Origin: Clostridia bacterium
GTDB lineage: Bacteria; Bacillota; Clostridia; Oscillospirales; CAG-272
Length of the DNA: 51,203 nt
Assembly: GCA_017507985.1 (NCBI GenBank)
Contig: JAFVZV010000084.1
Span: 1 to 51,203, forward strand
Direction: 5' to 3'
Shown here: positions 7,578-16,910 of the stretch, in pieces
Numbering within the stretch: the stretch's first letter is position 1
Layout of the letters: each line of letters begins with the position of its first letter
Position numbers and translations under genes: made by a program
Notes under the pieces: model-generated
The model's input: the letters and a program-made list of their open reading frames with translations, nothing else
The model's database searches: none
What the model was told of the DNA's origin: nothing

Positions 7578-8864
7578 TTATTCTTTGAAACGGTTTTGCT
7601 TTTGAAGCATTGCCATGCGATATATCTCTTCGGTAGCAAGGCGGGTCTTGGCAACCACGTCGCGGTCTGTCTTTGGGAAGCAATAATACAGCACGTCCGT
7701 GTTGCCGATGCCGATAACGTCACCGATCTCATACCAATAATAATCCGAATTTAGACTATAGGATGCCAGCGGCTTTTGGATGTAGTCCAGCTTACCGTCG
7801 CATCCCGTCAGGTGAAAGCCCTGCTTGGTGTGTTGTAAGCGGCCTTCGCCCACGCGGTAAAGCGCCTTGGTATCGATCAGCATACAGATATCCACAGGAA
7901 CGTCAAGCGAATACTCGCCCCGCTCTATTTCGCGGCGCACGCACTCACGCTCCCAACGATACCAGTCGGGAATATGCGAGAACTCGGTTTCTCCCGCAAG
8001 CGCGCGCATTTCCCCGTCCTCAGTCAGCGCCCATTCCTTGCTGCAAGCGTTACAGTGTAGCGTGATGCCCCTTCCCTGCATTTGCCCTTCGGTTTGACAA
8101 TAGGGGCACCGGTATAGTACACGATTGAGAAAATCAGCGCGGAAGGGCTCCGTGATCTTAACTCCCTTTTCCTTTTGCCAACGGAAATAATCGAACGAAA
8201 ACTGTTCCTTGAGAATGGCATTGATCTCCTCCGGCGTTTTGCTCTTGATCTGTTCGGGCGAGAGCAGATATTCCATCTCGGCACTTACCTTGACACGACG
8301 GAGTTGGAGATTATTATACAGCGGATCACGCGAAAACGCCCCCTCGGTACGGATCATAATGACGGGAACACCGAGCAGCTTGATACAGCTCCCCAACGTA
8401 TCGGGCAGCGGTGTAGCCGTTCCGTCAAAGCTGTAACCCGCCTCGGGATACATCAAAACGGAGCACTGTTTTTTACGTACAGCATGAACCATGTCGCGCA
8501 CCAAACGAATGTCGGGCACGTATTTTTGCGTCGGAATGCAGCCAAGCTGGCGCATCAGCCATTTTTTGCCTACGAGTCCGTCGGCTGTACACACGATATT
8601 GAAGGGGCGGGGATAGAGGATCGTCGAGGCGATTTTAAGATCGATAAAGCTGGCGTGATTCATCAAGATCAAGCACGGCTCGCGCTTGCCCAGCTTTTCC
8701 ATACCGATGCGGCGGCAGGTAAAGCGCGTCGCGATCAGATCGGGCGTGCATACCACCCGAAGTAGTGTGCGGAACAAAATATTCGGCTTGTGAGGCGGCT
8801 GGTGCTTGGCGCGAGGAAGTGCCATTACTTGCTCATAGGACATTTGCTTGGTTTTGATTTTCAT
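7578..8864 (-). CDS. PlsC-type 1-acyl-glycerol-phosphate acyltransferase fused to a zinc-ribbon C-terminal region
   Basis: A 428-residue protein. The N-terminal half is a PlsC/LPLAT acyltransferase domain with the HX4D motif NHASFID (about residue 70) and the PEAG block (the family's PEGT). This family moves an acyl group from acyl-ACP or acyl-CoA to lysophosphatidate at the inner membrane face. Unlike the usual enzymes of about 200-250 residues, it continues with CPYC and CNAC about 17 residues apart, a zinc-ribbon signature, and then about 140 residues of beta-rich sequence (YYWYEIGDVIGIG). That extension suggests a regulatory or binding role. ATG 8864 has GGAAAGGA upstream. It stands alone with its own promoter. 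Confidence 0.8.
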   Translation of the reverse strand: MKIKTKQMSYEQVMALPRAKHQPPHKPNILFRTLLRVVCTPDLIATRFTCRRIGMEKLGKREPCLILMNHASFIDLKIASTILYPRPFNIVCTADGLVGKKWLMRQLGCIPTQKYVPDIRLVRDMVHAVRKKQCSVLMYPEAGYSFDGTATPLPDTLGSCIKLLGVPVIMIRTEGAFSRDPLYNNLQLRRVKVSAEMEYLLSPEQIKSKTPEEINAILKEQFSFDYFRWQKEKGVKITEPFRADFLNRVLYRCPYCQTEGQMQGRGITLHCNACSKEWALTEDGEMRALAGETEFSHIPDWYRWERECVRREIERGEYSLDVPVDICMLIDTKALYRVGEGRLQHTKQGFHLTGCDGKLDYIQKPLASYSLNSDYYWYEIGDVIGIGNTDVLYYCFPKTDRDVVAKTRLATEEIYRMAMLQKQNRFKE

Positions 8865-8935
8865 AAAAATCCTTTCCTTGTCGGTGATCCAACCGTTTCC
8901 GTTGACGCAAACATCGATGGTGTCTTTTCGTCATC

Positions 8936-8964
8936 ATTCTACCATACCTGCTTTCGCTTGTCAA
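8936..8964 (-). promoter_or_regulatory. Sigma-A promoter for the acyltransferase
   Basis: On the minus strand, TTGACA (8964-8959) and TAGAAT (8941-8936) have a 17-bp spacer. Confidence 0.72.
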
Positions 8965-9025
8965 CGAAAAGCGTACATTCGTATAAAAATTCCCTGTAAA
9001 AAAGGAAAAAAGACAAGGTTTCCTC

Positions 9026-9054
9026 TTTCTTTTTTATCATTTTTATGATACAAT
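9026..9054 (+). promoter_or_regulatory. Possible promoter for pepF, followed by a short palindrome
   Basis: TACAAT (9049-9054) makes a fair -10, with only a weak -35 (TTTCTT, 9026-9031) 17 bp upstream. Between it and the start codon lies the perfect 13-bp odd palindrome TTGCCATTGGCAA (9075-9087), which could be an operator but may be chance. Confidence 0.35.
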
Positions 9055-9109
9055 AGGACTATCAGCCATCATCGTTGCCATTGGCAAAACAAAGAAAGGA
9101 AAATCGATC

Positions 9110-10891
9110 ATGAAAACGAGAAATGAAATGGATCCCAAATTCATGTGGGACTTTTCCCATATGTTTGAAACCAAAGAGGCGTGGGAAAGCGCCTACGCCG
9201 AATGTGAAGCCGACATTGCCAAGCTCTCCGCGCTTGCGGGAACGCTGTGTGCTTCGGCCGAAAGTCTCAAGGCAGGTCTTGATGCCGTGTACGCCGCTTC
9301 TAAAAAAATGGAGCTGGTCTATTTGTATGCTATGTTGCATCAAAGCAGTGACAACGGCGATCCCGAATATCAGGCCATGCAGGGCAGAGCGATCAATCTG
9401 ATTGTTGCCATGAATACTGCCATCGCTTTCCTTGAGCCCGAAATCCTCGAGTGCGACGAGCAAACCGTCCGCTCCTATCTCGAGCAGCCCGAATTGGCCG
9501 TCTACCGCCAGACCGTCGGAGAAATTTTGCGCGGCCGCGCTCATATGCTGCCCAAGGAACAGGAAATGATGTTGGCCATGCTGTCCGACGTCCGTGGCAA
9601 TGCCCGTAATATTTTCGAAATGCTGCAAAGTGTCGATATGACCTTCCCCCCCATGATCGACGAAAACGGCAACGAAGCCCCTCTGACGCACGGCAACTTC
9701 GGTGTTTGGCGTGAAAGCTCGAACGCTCGTATCCGTCACGAAGCCTTTACCAAATATTTCGGCGAATTTAAGAAATATATCAACACCTTTGCCTCCACCT
9801 ATGCGGCATCGGTCAAAACGGACACCTTCTATTCGAACGTCCGCAAGTTCAAAACGCCTTGCGAGGCCGCACTGTTCGGCAGCAACGTTCCCGTTGAGGT
9901 ATATGACAGCCTAATCGAGGCCGTTCACGACGGTCTTGGCACCATGAAAAAATATCTCAAGGTTCGCAAGGAGGCACTGGGGCTTGACGAGCTATCCACC
10001 TACGATCTCTACTGCCCGATCCTTGGCGACATCGACATGAAGGTCGATTACGAGCAGGGCAAGGAACTGGTCAAAAAGGCAACTGCGCCGCTGGGTGAAG
10101 GCTATGCCGCTCTGCTTGACCGCGCGTATAGTGAAAACTGGATCGACGTCTACGAGAACAAGGGAAAGACGACAGGTGCCTTTTCCTGCGGCGTCTTCGG
10201 TGTCCATCCCTACGTTCTGCTCAACTACACCAACACGCTTGACGATGCCTTTACGCTGGCACATGAGCTGGGCCACGCCATGCACTCCTATTATTCGAGC
10301 GAAGCGCAGGATTACGTTAACCACGATTACAAGATCATGGTCGCCGAGGTCGCATCCACGGTCAACGAGGTGCTGATGACCAAATATCTTTTGTCGGTTG
10401 AAACGGACAAAAAGCGCCGCGCTTACATTCTCAACAACTTCCTCGAAAGCTTCCGCACGACCATCTTCCGCCAGACGCTGTTTGCCGAGTTCGAGCGTAT
10501 TGCCCACGATATGTATCAGGCAGGCACGCCGCTGACCGCACAGACGCTAAGCGAGGCCTACCAGAAGCTCAATGAGCTTTATTACGAAGGCGCAACCGTG
10601 GGCGAGCTGCACAAGTATGAGTGGGCGATCATTCCTCACTTCTACAATGCCTTCTACGTATATCAGTACGCCACGGGCTTCAGTTCTGCTGTTGCCATTG
10701 CCAATCACATTTACGAAACGGGCGATGCCTCGGATTATCTGGCCTTCCTCAAGACGGGTGGCAGTGATTATCCGCTGGAGGAGCTCAAGATTGCAGGTGT
10801 GGATCTAACCAAGCCTGACACGGTGAAAAATGCCATGAAGGTCTTTGCCGAATGTCTGGATGAGTTTGAACAACTGCTCAAGGAAATTTAA
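9110..10891 (+). CDS. pepF: Oligoendopeptidase F (M3 family zinc metallopeptidase)
   Basis: A 593-residue M3B peptidase. The zinc motif HELGH is at residues 385-389, with the downstream zinc Glu expected about 28 residues later in VAEVASTVNE. The N-terminal helical domain (about 1-200) and EAGL-type helical core are typical, and the length matches PepF. These cytoplasmic enzymes cut peptides of about 7-17 residues and help recycle imported or signal-derived peptides. GAAAGGAA precedes ATG 9110. A strong terminator follows and there is no operon partner. Confidence 0.93.
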   Translation: MKTRNEMDPKFMWDFSHMFETKEAWESAYAECEADIAKLSALAGTLCASAESLKAGLDAVYAASKKMELVYLYAMLHQSSDNGDPEYQAMQGRAINLIVAMNTAIAFLEPEILECDEQTVRSYLEQPELAVYRQTVGEILRGRAHMLPKEQEMMLAMLSDVRGNARNIFEMLQSVDMTFPPMIDENGNEAPLTHGNFGVWRESSNARIRHEAFTKYFGEFKKYINTFASTYAASVKTDTFYSNVRKFKTPCEAALFGSNVPVEVYDSLIEAVHDGLGTMKKYLKVRKEALGLDELSTYDLYCPILGDIDMKVDYEQGKELVKKATAPLGEGYAALLDRAYSENWIDVYENKGKTTGAFSCGVFGVHPYVLLNYTNTLDDAFTLAHELGHAMHSYYSSEAQDYVNHDYKIMVAEVASTVNEVLMTKYLLSVETDKKRRAYILNNFLESFRTTIFRQTLFAEFERIAHDMYQAGTPLTAQTLSEAYQKLNELYYEGATVGELHKYEWAIIPHFYNAFYVYQYATGFSSAVAIANHIYETGDASDYLAFLKTGGSDYPLEELKIAGVDLTKPDTVKNAMKVFAECLDEFEQLLKEI

Positions 10892-10898
10892 TTTTTAC

Positions 10899-10931
10899 GC
10901 AAGGGACGTGATACGCGTCCCTTGCTTTTTT
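10899..10931 (+). terminator. Intrinsic terminator of pepF
   Basis: GCAAGGGACG and CGTCCCTTGC form a perfect 10-bp stem with a 7-base loop, followed by a run of six T, immediately after the pepF stop. Confidence 0.92.
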
Positions 10932-10953
10932 ATGTGATACGATGATAAGATTA

Positions 10954-11428
10954 AGCAACTACTTCTACGGCCTCATCCTGCGCGGCAAGCCGCGCGCGTT
11001 CGGTGTGTGGTTTTGGTGTTCATTCTTTCTCATTCGAGAAAGAACGAACCAAGAATAACGCGGGCATCTAATTCAGTGCTTATATGAATGTTAAACTCCC
11101 CGCTCCCCAAGAATTTTGCAAGCAAAATTCTTCCCATAGAAAATTAAATTTTAATCCGGGCCTAATACCCTTAAGAAACCCGCAAAACTTTTTGCTTTGG
11201 CATATCTGCCGCTCGTGGTGGCAAGGCGGCGAGAGATAGGCAAAAAGCTACTATGTCTTTCTCCTCTGTCCACTTTGTAGAGCGGCAATCGCAGGGAGGC
11301 CTCGGAGGGAACGTCCGAGCGCCTTTCTTGGCCACTTCTTGGGACGCGCCAAGAAGTGGCATAAAAACGCAAGCACAGATCAGCGCGCGGCAAAGCCGCG
11401 CAGTATGATCGTCAAAAGGAGAAGTTGT
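10954..11428 (-). repeat. Dispersed intergenic repeat, family 1, full-length copy (MITE-like)
   Basis: A gene-free 475-bp element in inverse orientation to the copy at 43992-44454. The ends are imperfect inverted repeats: CAACTACTTC...CTGCGCGGC at the left, and GCCGCGCAGTATG then GTCAAAAGGAGAAGTTG at the right. Inside are GAATTTTGCAAGCAAAATTC (11111-11130) and a conserved block at 11151-11189 matching 44221-44258 inverted. Short open frames across it share a C-terminus (SFAGFLRxLGPD) with the other copy, but no start site or ribosome binding site supports translation. The rest of 10932-11563 holds only the promoter of the ABC operon. Confidence 0.75.
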
Positions 11429-11491
11429 AAAAGAGTTCAAATCTCCCCTCATCACCTCCCCCATTTTTGTTTACATTTTTCTTCATATTTG

Positions 11492-11522
11492 TTGACAAAA
11501 TCGCTCAAAAATATGTTATAAT
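11492..11522 (+). promoter_or_regulatory. Promoter of the ABC exporter operon (extended -10)
   Basis: TTGACA (11492-11497) and TATAAT (11517-11522) have a long 19-bp spacer, offset by an extended -10 (TGT before TATAAT). It lies 40 bases upstream of the first ABC gene. A repressor might be expected for such exporters but no regulator gene is adjacent. Confidence 0.7.
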
Positions 11523-11563
11523 AATAAGGTTAGATATTCGATACTAAGAACAAGGAGGTCCCT

Positions 11564-13312
11564 ATGTTCAAAAAATTTCTGAAAAGCGTAAGAGAGTTTA
11601 AGCTCCCATCTATTCTTACGCTGATCTTTATCATTGCCGAAGTGGTTATCGAAGTATTCATTCCCTTCACCACCGCCAAGCTGATCAACTACATCCAAAC
11701 CACTGCGATGCTGGAAATGGCTGTCATTGCCAAATACGGTATTACATTGGTCATCATGGCACTTTTGTCTCTGACCTGCGGCGGCGTAGCGGCATACACC
11801 TGCGCAAAGGCCTCTTCCGGCTTTTCCAGAAATTTGCGTCAAGACGTGTTTGACCGCATCCAAACCTTTGCTTTTGAGAATATTGACAAGTTTTCGTCCA
11901 CGTCGCTGGTCACCCGTCTGACAACCGACATTCATAACGTACAGATGTCCTACATGATGATCATCCGCACCGCCGTCCGTGCGCCGTTGATGCTCGTCTT
12001 TGCCATTATCATGGCCGCCGTCATGGGTGGTTGGTTGGCCATGTCTTTCGCTGTGCTGGTACCGCTTCTTGGCTTCGGTCTGTTTCTCATCAGCCGCAAA
12101 GCCATGCCCGCCTTCCGCGCAGTCTTCCGTAAATACGACCGCCTCAATGAGTCCATCGAGGAAAACGTCCGCGGTATGCGTGTGGTCAAAGGCTTCTCTC
12201 GTGAAGATTACGAGAAAAAGAAATTTGGCATTGCCGCCGAGGATATCTGCTCCGATTTCACCAAGGCAGAGCGCATCGTTGCTCTCAACTCACCCTTGAT
12301 GCAGGTATGCGTTTACGCTAACATGGTCTTTGTTATGCTGGTAGGCTCCATGCTGGTCATCAACAGCGGCGGTGCCGTTGTCAACGTCGGTCATATGTCC
12401 GCTATGCTGACCTACGGTATGCAGATTCTGATCCAACTGATGATGCTGTCTATGATTTACGTCATGCTCACCATGTCCTCCGAGTCCATGAAGCGTATCA
12501 TCGAGGTATTGGATGAGCGTTCCGCCCTGACCAGCCCCGAAAATGCCGTTACCACTGTCAAGGACGGCTCGATTGACTTTGAAAATGTCAATTTCAAATA
12601 CTCGGCCAAGGCGGAGCGCTTTGCTCTGTCCGACGTTGATCTTCACATCGACTCGGGAATGACCGTTGGAATTTTAGGCGGTACGGGTTCGAGCAAGTCC
12701 ACGCTCGTCCAGCTCATTCCCCGTCTGTACGATGTCACCGAAGGCTGTGTCAAGGTTGGCGGCGTGGACGTGCGCGAGTACGATCTGGATACGCTGCGCG
12801 GGCAGGTCGCGATGGTTTTGCAAAAGAATCTTTTGTTCTCTGGCACCATTAAGGACAATCTGCGCTGGGGTAACGAAAACGCTACCGATGAAGAAATGAT
12901 CGAAGCGTGCAAGCTGGCGCAGGCACACGAGTTTGTCACCTCCTTCCCCGATGGGTATGACACGCACATCGAGCAGGGCGGTACCAATGTCTCGGGCGGC
13001 CAAAAGCAGCGCCTTTGCATTGCCCGTGCACTGCTCAAAAAGCCCAAGATTCTGATTCTTGACGACTCGACCAGCGCGGTTGACACTCGCACAGATGCAT
13101 TTATCCGCGCAGGCTTCAAATCCTACATCCCCGAAACAACCAAGATCATCATCGCACAGCGCGTTTCCTCGGTACAGGATGCCGATCTGATCTTGGTCAT
13201 GGAAAACGGCACGATTGCCGCCATGGGTAAGCATGACGACCTGCTGGCCTCGTGCGATATTTACAAAGAGATTTACACCCAACAGACTAAGGGAGGTGAG
13301 GATGATGAGTAA
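11564..13312 (+). CDS. ABC exporter half-transporter, degenerate-site subunit
   Basis: A 582-residue type IV ABC exporter: about six N-terminal transmembrane helices (to about 310), then the ATPase domain. Walker A is GGTGSSKST (about 371-379) and the signature is VSGGQ. The Walker B catalytic Glu is replaced by Asp (ILDDSTSAVD) and the H-loop His by Gln (IIAQRVSSV). This pattern marks the subunit of heterodimeric exporters of the TM287/288 and BmrC/D type that carries the non-hydrolysing nucleotide site. Partnership with the next gene is therefore expected. The stop overlaps that gene's start. A perfect AGGAGG lies 7 bases before ATG 11564. Substrate unknown: drugs, lipids or peptides are possible. 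Confidence 0.92.
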   Translation: MFKKFLKSVREFKLPSILTLIFIIAEVVIEVFIPFTTAKLINYIQTTAMLEMAVIAKYGITLVIMALLSLTCGGVAAYTCAKASSGFSRNLRQDVFDRIQTFAFENIDKFSSTSLVTRLTTDIHNVQMSYMMIIRTAVRAPLMLVFAIIMAAVMGGWLAMSFAVLVPLLGFGLFLISRKAMPAFRAVFRKYDRLNESIEENVRGMRVVKGFSREDYEKKKFGIAAEDICSDFTKAERIVALNSPLMQVCVYANMVFVMLVGSMLVINSGGAVVNVGHMSAMLTYGMQILIQLMMLSMIYVMLTMSSESMKRIIEVLDERSALTSPENAVTTVKDGSIDFENVNFKYSAKAERFALSDVDLHIDSGMTVGILGGTGSSKSTLVQLIPRLYDVTEGCVKVGGVDVREYDLDTLRGQVAMVLQKNLLFSGTIKDNLRWGNENATDEEMIEACKLAQAHEFVTSFPDGYDTHIEQGGTNVSGGQKQRLCIARALLKKPKILILDDSTSAVDTRTDAFIRAGFKSYIPETTKIIIAQRVSSVQDADLILVMENGTIAAMGKHDDLLASCDIYKEIYTQQTKGGEDDE

Positions 13313-15266
13313 GAACAACACTCCCGCAAAAATGCCCGGTGGTCGCCGCAAAATTGACTTCAAAATGCTCGGCCGCGTCATCAAGCTGCTGTTTGCATCC
13401 TACCCTCGCTTGCTTCCGATCGCCATGTGCTGCATGGTGCTCTCGGCTATGGTCTCCGCCTGCCCCGCCATCTTCACCCAGCGCATCATCAACATCGTTG
13501 ACGTTGCCCTCAAGGCAGGTCACGGATGGGATGTTGTCGCCCCGCAGGTTGTTCCTCTTGTTCTCATTTTGGTCAGCCTTTACGTTCTTTCCATCATATT
13601 TATCACCTTACAAACACAGCTCATGGCGTATATCACGCAAGGCTTTCTGACTAAGATGCGCCGCAAGCTGTTTGATGGCATGCAAAATCTGCCCATCAAA
13701 TATTTTGATACACATCAGCACGGCGATATCATGAGCCACTACACCAACGATATCGACACGCTGCGTCAGCTCGTCTCTCAATCCCTGCCCAGCCTGCTTC
13801 AGTCTTGCACCATCGTGCTCACGGTTCTGTTTATCATGCTGTGGTCCAGCGTTTGGATGACGCTGGTCGTACTTGTCGGCGTTTGCGTCATGATCGTCGT
13901 ATCGGGCAAGATCGGCGGTGGCTCTGCCAAAAACTTCATCAAGCTGCAACGCAACGTCGGTCGCTTGGAAGGCTATGTGCAGGAAATGATGAGCGGTCAG
14001 AAGGTTGTCAAGGTATTCTCGCACGAGAAGAAGGTGCGCGAAGAATTTGCGCAGATCAATGAGGAGCTGTTCCAAACCAGCTACCGTGCCAACGCCTTTG
14101 CCAATATGCTGGGGCCTATCATTATGAATATCGGTAACATTTTGTATGTTATCGTGGCAACGGTCGGCGGTGTATTCATTCTCTCCGAGCTTCCGAACGT
14201 TTCTTTGAGCGGTCTTGGCGCGTATCTCTCCCAAGGTGCCGCCTTCGGCACACTGACCATTGGCGTTGCCGTTTCCTTCCTCAATATGACCAAACAGTTC
14301 ACGGGTAATATCAACACCTTCTCCCAGCAGATCAACTCCATCGTCATGGCGCTGGCCGGCGCAGGACGAATCTTTGCTCTGATGGATCAGCAGCCCGAGA
14401 TTGACGATGGCTACGTCACCTTGGTTAACGCAAACATCGATGCGCAAGGCAACATCACCGAAACAAACGAGCACACCGGTCATTGGGCATGGAAGCACCC
14501 GCACAGCGACGGCACCATCACTTATACCGAGCTCAAGGGTGACGTTCGACTGACCGAGGTTGATTTCGGCTATGAAGAAGATAAGCTTGTCCTTCACAAC
14601 GTCAGCGTCTACGCCGAACCCGGGCAGAAGGTTGCCTTTGTCGGCGCAACGGGTGCAGGTAAAACGACCATCACCAATCTGATCAACCGCTTCTACGATA
14701 TTGACGACGGTAAGATCCGGTACGATGGCATCAATATCAATAAGATCAAGAAATCCGACCTACGCAGCTCGCTTGGCATCGTTCTTCAGGACACCAACCT
14801 GTTCACAGGCACCGTCATGGACAATATTCGTTACGGCAGATTGGACGCCTCTGACGAAGATTGCAAGCAAGCCGCCAAGCTTTCGGGTGCGGATGATTTT
14901 ATCACCCGCCTGCCCGAGGGATATAACACCCTACTGACCAACAACGGCGCCAATCTGTCGCAAGGTCAGCGTCAGCTCATCGCCATCGCCCGTGCGGCCG
15001 TGGCAGACCCGCCCGTCATGATTCTTGATGAGGCAACCTCCTCCATCGATACTCGCACCGAGGCCATCGTTCAGCGCGGCATGGATGCCCTCATGAAAGG
15101 ACGCACGGTGTTCGTCATTGCTCACAGATTGTCCACCGTCCGCAACTCGGATGTCATCATGGTTCTGGAAAAGGGCGTGATCATCGAGCGCGGCAGCCAC
15201 GACAAGCTGATTGAGGAAAAAGGAAAGTATTATCAACTCTATACAGGCGCGTTCGAGCTTGAATAA
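13302..15266 (+). CDS. ABC exporter half-transporter, catalytically complete subunit
   Basis: A 654-residue partner of the preceding gene. It has an extended N-terminus of about 30 residues, six transmembrane helices, an insertion of about 40 residues before the ATPase domain (around NEHTGHWAWKHPHSD), then Walker A GATGAGKTT (about 448), Walker B MILDEATSSID with the catalytic Glu, and H-loop His (IAHRLS). Its signature is LSQGQ rather than LSGGQ; in heterodimers the altered signature faces the degenerate Walker site of the partner, as here. Two adjacent ATGs (13302, 13305) follow GGGAGGTGAGG, overlapping the end of the first gene by 8-11 bases, so translation is coupled. Confidence 0.92.
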   Translation: MMSKNNTPAKMPGGRRKIDFKMLGRVIKLLFASYPRLLPIAMCCMVLSAMVSACPAIFTQRIINIVDVALKAGHGWDVVAPQVVPLVLILVSLYVLSIIFITLQTQLMAYITQGFLTKMRRKLFDGMQNLPIKYFDTHQHGDIMSHYTNDIDTLRQLVSQSLPSLLQSCTIVLTVLFIMLWSSVWMTLVVLVGVCVMIVVSGKIGGGSAKNFIKLQRNVGRLEGYVQEMMSGQKVVKVFSHEKKVREEFAQINEELFQTSYRANAFANMLGPIIMNIGNILYVIVATVGGVFILSELPNVSLSGLGAYLSQGAAFGTLTIGVAVSFLNMTKQFTGNINTFSQQINSIVMALAGAGRIFALMDQQPEIDDGYVTLVNANIDAQGNITETNEHTGHWAWKHPHSDGTITYTELKGDVRLTEVDFGYEEDKLVLHNVSVYAEPGQKVAFVGATGAGKTTITNLINRFYDIDDGKIRYDGININKIKKSDLRSSLGIVLQDTNLFTGTVMDNIRYGRLDASDEDCKQAAKLSGADDFITRLPEGYNTLLTNNGANLSQGQRQLIAIARAAVADPPVMILDEATSSIDTRTEAIVQRGMDALMKGRTVFVIAHRLSTVRNSDVIMVLEKGVIIERGSHDKLIEEKGKYYQLYTGAFELE

Positions 15267-15280
15267 AAAGAAATACAAAA

Positions 15281-15313
15281 AAAAACGGGAAGACTCAGTC
15301 TTCCCGTTTTTTT
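15281..15313. terminator. Bidirectional terminator between ABC operon and converging lipoprotein gene
   Basis: ACGGGAAGAC and GTCTTCCCGT enclose a 3-base loop, with runs of A and T outside. It serves the ABC operon on the plus strand and the 15330-17606 genes on the minus strand. Confidence 0.9.
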
Positions 15314-15329
15314 CTATCATTAAATATTA

Positions 15330-16892
15330 TTACTTCAACGTCAGCTCAACAGCCGTCGTTTTGTTGCTGACGCGCATATACACGTAGATGTGCTTACCGA
15401 TGATCATCCAGCATGGACCGTCGTAACCAAAGCCGGGTTTTGCTGAACCGTCTGCATTGGTCTGAGTCAAGATTGGAGCCTCGATGGTCTCCCAGGTGAT
15501 CAGATCGCGCGAGCGGGCAAACATATGCGTCCAGTATGCCTTGTTATAGCCGCCTTCCTCTGCCTGGTCAGTGCTGACCTCGTATACCATGTAATAGTAA
15601 CCGTCGACGTAAATGACGTCACGGCGTCCCGTCGTACCGCTGTAGAGGGTATTGTCCTCGGTGGGGATGATAGGATCGGGCACCACCGTCAGATTGTGCA
15701 GATCCTTGCCGTAGGCTACGCCGATCTGACAGTCCACAAAATCAAAGCCGTGGAAGAAGAGATACCACGTGTCCCCCTCTTTATACAGATCGGGCGTACC
15801 GACGTTAGCGGTCTGCCACGGAATTTCGGGGTTCTTGTAAAGAATGACACCTTCCTTGGTCCAGTTGATGCCGTCCTCGGAGGTTGCCAGCGCGACGTTC
15901 TCAAGCGTGCCGTATTCGGTCTCCTCGCCGCCCTTGCATTCGTACGTCAAATAAAAGGTACCGTCGTCGTCCAACCAGACACCCGCGAAATATGCGCCGT
16001 TACAGTCGTAGTCCTCGTCGGGCTGCAGCACACATCCTTTGTCCTTCCAGTTGATACCGTCATCCGATACTGCAAGACCGACACCGCCTTTACCCGTTTC
16101 GGTCTTATACGTGATGTAATAGCCCCAGTACTGATCGTTGTAATAGATCATATCGGGAAAATGCATTTTAAAGCTCGCGCCCATGTTTTCGGTGGTGATG
16201 GTCTCTACTGTGTTCCCTGTGAACAGGCCGTTCAGAATATCACCAAAATACTCGTCTGCCTGCTGTTGCGACAGACCAAAGAGAACCTTGGGATTGCCGT
16301 CGTCGGGCACAAATTCCGGATCATTCCAAAGACCCTCGTTGTTCAACGCGGCATCCAGCTTGATCTCCTCACGGCTCTCAAAATCACTCTCGCTTTGGTA
16401 ACCGAGATAATTGGAAAGGAAAAAGGTAACTGCTTCCTCGAGTGCACCGTCTTTTTTGGCAACGATAACGATCTTTTTGCCTATCACGCGAATGAGATAC
16501 GCGTTTTCATGCGACAGCTCCTCCATCGCCGCGATGGACTCGGGACGGTTGGTCTTACCGATCAAAATCTCATAACGATCGGCAAACTCGCCCTCGGTAT
16601 CCTCATAGTCTGTCGTCAAATCGACCTTAACACCGGTGACAGCTTTGATTGCAGCGCCCAATTTGATGCACATTTGGGTTTCCGTATCTGTCGTACTCGC
16701 ACGATCCGAGCGTACGATCATATACGGAGAAGCACCCTCGGAAACAAGAATAATCTGCTCGGGCGGCTTGGCAGGATCATCAGGCGTGTTGGGCTGCCCC
16801 TGCGTAGGATCGGTACAGGCGAGCAACATCATACCGCACATCAAGAGCGCGAGCAAAAAACAAAGAATGTGAGAAATACGATTCAATTTCAT
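15330..16892 (-). CDS. Surface lipoprotein: alpha-glucuronidase-N-like domain plus beta-propeller (GH43/GH130-like fold)
   Basis: A 520-residue lipoprotein with lipobox LLAC (Cys26) after a hydrophobic signal. Residues about 50-165 resemble the N-terminal domain seen ahead of GH67/GH20-type enzymes (EILIGKTNRPES). From about 190 to the end come repeated blade motifs (GLAVSDDGINWKDKG, ALATSEDGINWTKEG, MFARSRDLITWE, VGTPDLYKEGDTWYLFFHG) typical of five-bladed propellers of the GH43, GH32 or GH130 type. I could not assign the catalytic acids securely, so this may be a glycan-binding protein rather than an enzyme. The N-terminal module recurs in the lipoprotein at 36021-37706. GGAGG precedes ATG 16892; the stop of the upstream gene is 19 bases away. 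Confidence 0.8.
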   Translation of the reverse strand: MKLNRISHILCFLLALLMCGMMLLACTDPTQGQPNTPDDPAKPPEQIILVSEGASPYMIVRSDRASTTDTETQMCIKLGAAIKAVTGVKVDLTTDYEDTEGEFADRYEILIGKTNRPESIAAMEELSHENAYLIRVIGKKIVIVAKKDGALEEAVTFFLSNYLGYQSESDFESREEIKLDAALNNEGLWNDPEFVPDDGNPKVLFGLSQQQADEYFGDILNGLFTGNTVETITTENMGASFKMHFPDMIYYNDQYWGYYITYKTETGKGGVGLAVSDDGINWKDKGCVLQPDEDYDCNGAYFAGVWLDDDGTFYLTYECKGGEETEYGTLENVALATSEDGINWTKEGVILYKNPEIPWQTANVGTPDLYKEGDTWYLFFHGFDFVDCQIGVAYGKDLHNLTVVPDPIIPTEDNTLYSGTTGRRDVIYVDGYYYMVYEVSTDQAEEGGYNKAYWTHMFARSRDLITWETIEAPILTQTNADGSAKPGFGYDGPCWMIIGKHIYVYMRVSNKTTAVELTLK

Positions 16893-16910
16893 GGAAATCC
16901 TCCAAAACAA

